Shown here one piece after another: positions 58,650 through 64,000 of a stretch of DNA of 64,000 bases. The stretch is taken from positions 248,001 to 312,000 of the forward strand of contig NZ_WNKS01000003.1 in NCBI RefSeq assembly GCF_009720655.1, given 5' to 3'. Both the position numbers and the translations under genes were made by a program. This stretch comes from Rhodoblastus acidophilus (lineage in GTDB: Bacteria; Pseudomonadota; Alphaproteobacteria; Rhizobiales; Beijerinckiaceae). The notes below the pieces were generated by a model. It did no database searches. It was not told the origin of the DNA and worked only from the letters and a program-made list of their open reading frames with translations. The stretch's first letter is position 1. Each line of letters begins with the position of its first letter.

Positions 58650-58971
58650 TAATACTTCACTCACCCAAGCCAAACCGCTGTTCCAAAACAAAAAATACGG
58701 CCGTGACCCAAACCGCACCGTCCCCCTGCCCCGCAACATCTCGTACACAACCGCACGGTTGCACGCACAAAAATCGACGTTTTTTCGCAAGAATTCGCGC
58801 GATTTTCACAGGAATCGCGCGAATATTCACGATTCCCGCGCCAAGCCTCACAACCTGAGATAGAATCTTCCACATCCCCCACGCAGCGCCGCCCCTGCCT
58901 CCGCGCCCCGCCCAAGCCTTGCGCCGCTCCCAAAACCCGTCATGATGGCCCTACGTCATTGAACGCCGGCC

Positions 58972-61422
58972 ATGTCGATCAAAATTTTTCTATCAACCGT
59001 TTCCGACGAATTCCGCGCCTACCGCGACCTCTTGCGCCGCGACCTCACGCGCCACAATGTCGAGGTGAAGGTCCAGGAGGATTTTGTCGATCTCGGCGGC
59101 GACACGCTCGACAAGCTCGACGTCTACATCGCCGAATGCGACGCGGTGGTACACCTCGTCGGCGACATGACGGGCGCGACGCCGGGCGCGCGCGAACAGG
59201 CGACGCTGCTGCGCAAGCACCCCGACCTGCCGAAAGACCTGCCGCCCCTGGCTGAGGCTTTCGCCGGCGCGCCGATCACCTACACGCAGTGGGAAGCCTG
59301 GCTGGCGCTGCATCGCCAGAAACTTCTCCTGATCGCCAAGCCCGACGCCAACGCCCCGCGCGACAAAGCCTACGCCCCCACCGAGCAAAGCCGCGCCGCG
59401 CAAAAAACCCATCTCGCACGGTTGGAGGCGGTGCGCCGCTATCCCGGCTGCGTCTTCGCCAATGCGGACCAACTGGCCACCTATGTGTTCCGCTCAGGAA
59501 TTCTCGACCCGCTGGTGCAGGATTACGCCGCCCAAGAGGCGCAAGCGCGCCAACTCGCCGAAGGCTTTATTCGCGAAATGGCGCAAAGAGTCGCCGCGGA
59601 CAAGACCCTCGACCTTGAAGGGATGCAACAGGCGGTCCGCAACGCCATCGACATCTACGAGAAGGAAATCGCCGGCGGCGTCCAGCAAAGCAACACCGAC
59701 GACATCGTCACCCGCGCTCTGCAACAGGCGCGAAACCAATTCGACGCTGGCAAATCACGACTGGCGCAGGAAACGCTGCGCCGCGCCATGGAGGACATGC
59801 GCCAGGAGCGCGACCGCTGCGAGCAGGGCGTCAAAACCCTCGGCGAGCGCCGCCGCGACATGGCGCTGGCGGCCTACGACGGCGAAGCGGCGGCACAGGC
59901 CATCATCGAAATGGCCGAGGCGCTGCACGGCGACCATCACCAAGGCGTTTGGGAAGAACTGACACAGCAGGAAGATGCGCTCACCGCCTTCGGCAGCGAC
60001 CAGGGCAGCAACGTCCACCTTGTCGCCGCCATCGGCGTCAACCGTCACCTTGAGCGCATCGCCCGCACGCCGGACGAAAAAGGCTACGCGCACAATTCGC
60101 ACGGAATCGCGGCCGGCACGCTCGGCGAGCGGGAGAGCGGGGCGGCGCATCTGGAGCAGGCGGTCGTCGCCTATCGCGCCGCGCTGGATGAACGCAAGCG
60201 CGAGCGCGTCCCGCTCGACTGGGCGACGACGCAGAACAATCTCGGTAATGCGTTGAGAACGCTAGGCGAACGGGAGACCGGGACGGCGCGGCTGGAGCAG
60301 GCGGTCGCCGCCTTTCACGCCGCGCTGCAGGAACACACGCGCGAGCGCTTCCCTCTCGATTGGGCGATGACGCAGGTAAATCTCGGCAATGCACTTGCCA
60401 CGCTTGGAGAACGGGAAAGCGGGACGGCACGGTTGGAGCAAGCGGTCGCCGCCTATCGCGCCGCGCTGGAAAAATGGACGCGCGAGCGCGTGCCATTGCA
60501 ATGGGCGACGACGCAGAACAATCTCGGAAGTGCGCTAAATAAGCTTGGCGAGCGGGAGAGCGGCACGGCGCGACTGGAGCAAGCGGTCGCCGCCTATCGC
60601 GCTGCGCTGGAGGAATGGACGCGCAAGCGCGTTCCGCTTAATTGGGCGACTACGCAGAACAATCTCGGAAATGCGCTGACTAAGCTTGGCGAGAGGGAGA
60701 GCGGCACGGCGCGGCTGGAGCAAGCGGTCGCCGCCTATCGCGCTGCGCTGGAGGAACGCACACGCGAGCGCGTACCATTGCAATGGGCGACGACGCAGAA
60801 CAATCTCGGAATTACGCTTAAAGCGCTTGGTGAGCGGGAGAGCGGCATGGCGCGACTGGAGCAAGCGGTCGCCGCCTTTCTCGCCGCGCTGGAGGAACGC
60901 ACACGCGAGCGCGTCCCGCTCCAGTGGGCGATGACGCAGAACAATCTCGGCAATGCGCTGGCCAAGCTCGGCGAACGGGAGAGCGGAGCGACGCGGTTGG
61001 AGCAAGCGGTCGCCGCCTATTGCGCCGCCCTGGACGTATATACGCACGAGCGCGCTCGGATCGATTGGGCGATGACGCAAAACAATCTCGGCGTTGCGCT
61101 ACAAACGCTTGGCGCGCGGGAGAACGGGACAGCGCGGTTGGAGCAAGCGGTCGCTGCCTATAGCGCCGCGTTGGCGGAATGCACGCGCGAGCGAGTCCCG
61201 CTTGACTGGGCAAATTCAATCGGCAACCAAGGCTCCGCCATGGCGTTGCTTGCGGAGCGGACCAGCGATGGCGCGCTGGCGTCGCGCGCACTGACGCAGC
61301 TTGAAACGGGCGAAAGAGTCCTGCGCGAAGGCGGACACGAGGCATGGTCCATCACCTTCCGCCGTCAACTCCCCAAAGCAAAAGCCCTGGTGGCCCGCCT
61401 GTCAGCCCCGCAGAGTTACTAA
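58972..61422 (+). CDS. DUF4062/TIR-like protein with eight TPR units
   Basis: An 816-residue protein of unknown function. The N-terminal domain starts SIKIFLSTVSDEFRAYRDLL and continues to a GDTLDKLDVYIAECDAVVHL strand, the pattern of DUF4062, a TIR-like Rossmann fold found in signalling and suspected defence proteins. Residues 150-380 are helical and Gln/Glu/Arg-rich, likely coiled coil. From residue 384 eight consecutive 47-residue units run to about 759, each reading LGERESGTARLEQAVAAYRA, ALEERTRERVPLQWATTQ, NNLGNAL. These are tetratricopeptide repeats. A short C-terminal cap follows. There is no ATPase (NACHT, NB-ARC) or membrane segment. No toxin, nuclease or phage gene is adjacent; queA on the opposite strand is the next gene. 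A role in defence or protein sensing is a guess. Confidence 0.8.
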   Translation: MSIKIFLSTVSDEFRAYRDLLRRDLTRHNVEVKVQEDFVDLGGDTLDKLDVYIAECDAVVHLVGDMTGATPGAREQATLLRKHPDLPKDLPPLAEAFAGAPITYTQWEAWLALHRQKLLLIAKPDANAPRDKAYAPTEQSRAAQKTHLARLEAVRRYPGCVFANADQLATYVFRSGILDPLVQDYAAQEAQARQLAEGFIREMAQRVAADKTLDLEGMQQAVRNAIDIYEKEIAGGVQQSNTDDIVTRALQQARNQFDAGKSRLAQETLRRAMEDMRQERDRCEQGVKTLGERRRDMALAAYDGEAAAQAIIEMAEALHGDHHQGVWEELTQQEDALTAFGSDQGSNVHLVAAIGVNRHLERIARTPDEKGYAHNSHGIAAGTLGERESGAAHLEQAVVAYRAALDERKRERVPLDWATTQNNLGNALRTLGERETGTARLEQAVAAFHAALQEHTRERFPLDWAMTQVNLGNALATLGERESGTARLEQAVAAYRAALEKWTRERVPLQWATTQNNLGSALNKLGERESGTARLEQAVAAYRAALEEWTRKRVPLNWATTQNNLGNALTKLGERESGTARLEQAVAAYRAALEERTRERVPLQWATTQNNLGITLKALGERESGMARLEQAVAAFLAALEERTRERVPLQWAMTQNNLGNALAKLGERESGATRLEQAVAAYCAALDVYTHERARIDWAMTQNNLGVALQTLGARENGTARLEQAVAAYSAALAECTRERVPLDWANSIGNQGSAMALLAERTSDGALASRALTQLETGERVLREGGHEAWSITFRRQLPKAKALVARLSAPQSY
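60121..61248 (+). repeat. Eight 141-bp tandem repeats encoding TPR units
   Basis: Units start at 60121, 60262, 60403, 60544, 60685, 60826, 60967 and 61108. Units 4 to 6 are almost identical at DNA level; the first and last are more diverged. The length of 47 codons per unit preserves the frame, so unequal crossing-over would lengthen or shorten the protein without breaking it. Confidence 0.92.
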
Positions 61423-61510
61423 CCCCCCGCCAAAGCGGAAAGTCGACTGAGGCAGTGACGCAACCGAAAAGAATCCTCCGCGTCGCGTAAGTACCTTCCT
61501 CACCTTATCC

Positions 61511-62545
61511 TCAGCGCGCGTTCAAAAAACAGGCGTCGCCATAGGAATAGAAGCGATAGCCCCCGGCGATGGCGTGGGCATACGCCTGCTTCATGGTTTC
61601 GAGCCCGGCGAACGCGCAGACCAGCATGAACAGGGTCGAGCGCGGCAGATGAAAATTCGTCATCAGCGCGTCCACCGCCAAAAAACGGTAGCCCGGCGTG
61701 ATGAAAATCGAGGTGTCCCCCGAAAACGGCTGCACCCCCATCTCGTCAGCCGCGCTCTCCAGAATGCGCAAGCTGGTCGTGCCGACCGCGACGATCCGCC
61801 CGCCCGCCGCCCGCGCCGCATTGAGCCGCGCCGCCGTGTCGGCGTCGATCTCGCCCCATTCCGCATGCATGACGTGGTTTTCGGTGTCGTCCGCCTTGAC
61901 CGGCAAAAACGTGCCGGCGCCGACCAGCAGCGTCACCCGTTCAACACTCGCCCCCACAGCCTTCGCGGCTTCCAGCAATTCCGGCGTAAAATGCAGGCCG
62001 GCGGTGGGCGCCGCGACCGCGCCGAGTTTTTCCGCAAAAACCGTTTGATAATCGCGCGCGTCCTGCGCGTCCTCCGCCCGCCGCGCGGCGATGTAAGGCG
62101 GCAACGGCATGTGGCCGATGGCCATGATCGCGTTGTCGAGCGCGGGCCCCGAAACATTGAAGCCGAGCAAGACCTCGCCCTCGTTCTTTTCCAAAACCTC
62201 GGCCCAAACCCCCTCGGCAAAATCCACCCTTTCGCCGATTTTCAGCTTTTTGGCCGGGCGAACAAAAGCGCGCCAATGGCCAGCGTCGACTTTTTTGTGC
62301 AGCGTCGCCTCGATCCGCGCCAAAAAATCGCCGCGCCGGCGCGTCCCGAACAGCTGGGCCGGAATCACCTTGGCGTCGTTGACCACCAGCACGTCGCCGG
62401 GCCGCAGCAGCGACGGCAAGTCCGCGACACGGGCATCGCGAAACCCCTCCCCCACCACGAGCAGGCGCGCGGATTCACGCGGCTCGGCCGGCCGCAGGGC
62501 GATCCGGTCTTCCGGAAGGTCGAAATCGAACAGGTCCACGCGCAT
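61511..62545 (-). CDS. queA: tRNA preQ1(34) S-adenosylmethionine ribosyltransferase-isomerase
   Basis: A 344-residue enzyme that transfers and rearranges the ribosyl part of SAM onto preQ1 in tRNA, making epoxyqueuosine. The motifs [37 protein letters not shown] and [17 protein letters not shown] are diagnostic, as is the C-terminal [23 protein letters not shown] 62545 begins a normal N-terminus. In many Rhizobiales gyrA, coaD, peptidyl-prolyl isomerases, queA and tgt lie together on one strand; here queA is turned round and the intermediate genes are absent. Confidence 0.97.
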   Translation of the reverse strand: MRVDLFDFDLPEDRIALRPAEPRESARLLVVGEGFRDARVADLPSLLRPGDVLVVNDAKVIPAQLFGTRRRGDFLARIEATLHKKVDAGHWRAFVRPAKKLKIGERVDFAEGVWAEVLEKNEGEVLLGFNVSGPALDNAIMAIGHMPLPPYIAARRAEDAQDARDYQTVFAEKLGAVAAPTAGLHFTPELLEAAKAVGASVERVTLLVGAGTFLPVKADDTENHVMHAEWGEIDADTAARLNAARAAGGRIVAVGTTSLRILESAADEMGVQPFSGDTSIFITPGYRFLAVDALMTNFHLPRSTLFMLVCAFAGLETMKQAYAHAIAGGYRFYSYGDACFLNAR

Positions 62546-62632
62546 GATGCGGCGTCATAACAGTTCGAGCCAGAAAGGAAAATGGAAACGGCAATCCGAT
62601 GCGCCGACGCAAGAGCATTGGCGCGCCCGCCG

Positions 62633-63214
62633 CTATCCTTCGCGATTTCTCTTGCTGAACTCCTCGAACACGATGGTGTCGAACAGGATGATCGCCTCCT
62701 TGTCATGAATAGATTTCATGAGCGACGCTCTCATATCCGCAGCTTCCTTGATGGTGTGCAGATAATTATTGACGATATACGTCAAGCGCATCACCTCTCC
62801 TTTTCTGATTGCCCAGAAATGCCCGGCCCTCAGTCCAGCAATGGAAACAAAGGCGAAATAGGCGGAAGACGCCAGGAACAACGACGATGTCATGAAAAAA
62901 AGGACACTAAACCCCAAGCTCAAATACAACAATCCCACGGTGACAGCCGTCAACAGGACCAGCGCCGCAAGGCTTAACAGCGTCGTCTTGTCGTCATATT
63001 TGATTTTGCTCCTTGATACATGCGCCAATATGTCCCTGATTTCGGCTGCGGCGTCGGATTTGCCCGCGAGCGCGACAGCGGGATCGTCGCGGATCGTCTT
63101 GTCTTCCCGGGATTTTTCGGCGGCGACCATCGTCCTCGCCAGAACGAATGTGGCGATTGCGCCAACCGACGCCAGGATGGACGAGATGATGGTGAAATAA
63201 TCCGCAGTCGACAT
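62633..63214 (-). CDS. Unknown membrane protein with three spans
   Basis: A 193-residue protein. One N-terminal helix (FTIISSILASVGAIATFVLA, residues 7-26), a charged cytoplasmic stretch (EKSREDKTIRDDP to KYDDK), then a pair of helices (about 80-132: LLSLAALVLLTAVTVGLLYL and FFMTSSLFLASSAYFAFVSI), and an acidic, helical C-terminal tail. Composition is less GC-rich than neighbours and codon use includes more AT-ending codons, which may hint at acquisition. No family is recognised. It lies between queA and the BTLCP gene on the same strand, with about 150 bases on the 3' side of the BTLCP gene and about 90 before queA. Confidence 0.65.
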   Translation of the reverse strand: MSTADYFTIISSILASVGAIATFVLARTMVAAEKSREDKTIRDDPAVALAGKSDAAAEIRDILAHVSRSKIKYDDKTTLLSLAALVLLTAVTVGLLYLSLGFSVLFFMTSSLFLASSAYFAFVSIAGLRAGHFWAIRKGEVMRLTYIVNNYLHTIKEAADMRASLMKSIHDKEAIILFDTIVFEEFSKRNREG

Positions 63215-63323
63215 GGAAACACGCTCTGGAGTTCAGAATCGGGCTCAAGTCTTAATCGCTTCAAGCAGCAAGGCAACGCGCGCGGCGAAGTTCAGGCGAG
63301 CGACAGCGGCGGAAACGTCACGC

Positions 63324-63351
63324 AAAAAACCCCGCGAAAACGCGCGGGGTT
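63324..63351 (-). terminator. Terminator of the BTLCP gene
   Basis: A 9-bp perfect stem (aaccccgcg with cgcggggtt) and 6-base loop, followed by six T on the minus strand. It lies 20 bases after the stop of the minus-strand gene ending at 63371. Confidence 0.92.
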
Positions 63352-63370
63352 CCTGTCCAGTTCACGCCGA

Positions 63371-63991
63371 TCAGCGCGCCGCGAATTTCTGTGCGGCGAC
63401 CGGGCCGAGCGCGACCCACACATTCGGATCCTGTTGGCTCTGGCGCTTGACGAAGCGATAGGAGATGCGGCTCACCGGCTTCACCTCGTCGGTGAGATTG
63501 TCGAGGATGAACTCGCCTGCATTGGTCTTGACGGTGAGGATGGCGTGGCCCTCGTTCTGGGAGTCGCGCACCACGGTGACGAGCAGCGCCGCGCGGGGAT
63601 AGCCGCGCTCGATCAGGATCTTGCGCTTCATCAGGGCGTAATCCTCGCAATCGCCCTTGCCGTCCACCGGCAGGTCCCAGCGATCCACCACGCCCCAATG
63701 CTCCATGTCCGAAACGGCTTCGACCGCATGGTTCACAAACGCGTTGACCTGGCGGATTTCGCGCATCGAGGCTTCGGTCAGGTTGACGTCGGCGACCTTG
63801 CCGGCTTCGCATTCGCTGGCGTAGCGCTGGCAAAAATCGATCCAGCCGAAGGGAATGGAGGTGTCGGAGCCGACCGAGGCATAGGCGACCTCCACACCGC
63901 TCGGCACGCTGGCCTTGGCGCCGGCGCCGGTCAAGGGCGCGGCGGCGAGGGCCAGAACCAGTCCGATCGTGGTGAAAGCTGCGATACGCAT
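63371..63991 (-). CDS. Bacterial transglutaminase-like cysteine proteinase (BTLCP) family protein
   Basis: A 206-residue exported protein with a signal peptide (MRIAAFTTIGLVLALAAAPLTG). The papain-like triad is visible: Cys in GKGDCEDYALMKR, His in NEGHAILTVKT and Asp in FILDNLTDE. Members of this family in Alphaproteobacteria are periplasmic, several beside type I secretion genes where they process surface adhesins (LapG-like). No such partner lies in the visible part. It ends near the right border and is complete. Confidence 0.92.
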   Translation of the reverse strand: MRIAAFTTIGLVLALAAAPLTGAGAKASVPSGVEVAYASVGSDTSIPFGWIDFCQRYASECEAGKVADVNLTEASMREIRQVNAFVNHAVEAVSDMEHWGVVDRWDLPVDGKGDCEDYALMKRKILIERGYPRAALLVTVVRDSQNEGHAILTVKTNAGEFILDNLTDEVKPVSRISYRFVKRQSQQDPNVWVALGPVAAQKFAAR

Positions 63992-64000
63992 GTCATGCCC

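Larger units (their letters stand above)
58462..58971. other. 510-bp gap between gyrA and the TPR gene
   Basis: No gene found. It contains a half REP-A copy (58480-58515), an AT-richer stretch from about 58615 to 58850 with the parS-like site, and a run of short inverted motifs such as gcgcgattttcacaggaatcgcgcg near 58797-58822. The lower GC content stands out from the surrounding DNA. Confidence 0.6.

Noticed and set aside
60121-61248. Regular repeats that could suggest a CRISPR array
   Set aside because: The units are contiguous 141-bp coding repeats with no unique spacers, and no cas genes are near.

Overview
The window is a GC-rich chromosomal segment with ordinary housekeeping content from an alphaproteobacterium of the order Hyphomicrobiales (Rhizobiales). 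The lineage call rests on gene families and neighbourhoods: NtrY/NtrX, Omp25/31-type porin-like proteins, an IalB-type protein, a BTLCP transglutaminase-like protein, an RNase E with a long acidic insertion next to an AMIN-domain amidase, the order trpG-trpD-trpC-moaC, and the hopanoid enzyme HpnJ. A red-type (form IC) RuBisCO operon with CbbX and CbbR shows capacity for the Calvin cycle. A Beijerinckiaceae/Methylocystaceae-like autotroph or phototroph would fit, but the genus cannot be fixed from this window.

Layout, left part. 0.2-5 kb: RsmB-like rRNA methylase, a His/Tyr-rich secreted peptide, a GT4 glycosyltransferase and guaB. 5-9 kb: a ParDE-like toxin-antitoxin pair, a DHA2 efflux pump and two tandem outer-membrane beta-barrel genes, each with its own nearly identical terminator. 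9-16 kb: ppx-rlmE, ntrY-ntrX and a ferredoxin-reductase-type flavoprotein. 16-22 kb: a hydroxyacid dehydrogenase, hpnJ, a WYL regulator, ialB and a glycosyltransferase with a CtrA-type box upstream. 22-33 kb: rne divergent from amiC, then the mrcA-type PBP, a soluble PAS-chemoreceptor, prfB with its programmed frameshift, and an LprI-like protein.

Layout, right part. 33-39 kb: a complete biotin pathway (bioD, bioA, bioB, bioF, a BioH/BioG-like esterase, bioC) packed on alternating strands, with a palindromic repeat inserted in frame in the esterase. 39-43 kb: moeA, then trpG-trpD-trpC-moaC. 43-49 kb: an IscA/ErpA-type protein, a receiver protein with Glu at the phospho-acceptor position, cbbR, and cbbL-cbbS-cbbX behind an intergenic region that holds four CbbR-type half-sites and a perfect FNR/FixK-type box. 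49-58 kb: a CNT nucleoside transporter with an operator-like palindrome over its predicted -10, a DadA-type oxidase, rpe, a BrnTA toxin-antitoxin pair, cysK and gyrA. 58-64 kb: a near-consensus parS site, a DUF4062/TIR-like protein with eight near-identical 47-residue TPR units, queA, an unknown membrane protein and a BTLCP protein.

The intergenic regions carry at least five families of palindromic repeats. No tRNA, rRNA, insertion sequence, prophage or CRISPR array was recognised. The best candidates for something undescribed are the DUF4062-TPR protein, the repeat-born peptide inside the biotin esterase, the Glu-for-Asp receiver, and the regulatory sites upstream of cbbL and the nucleoside transporter.
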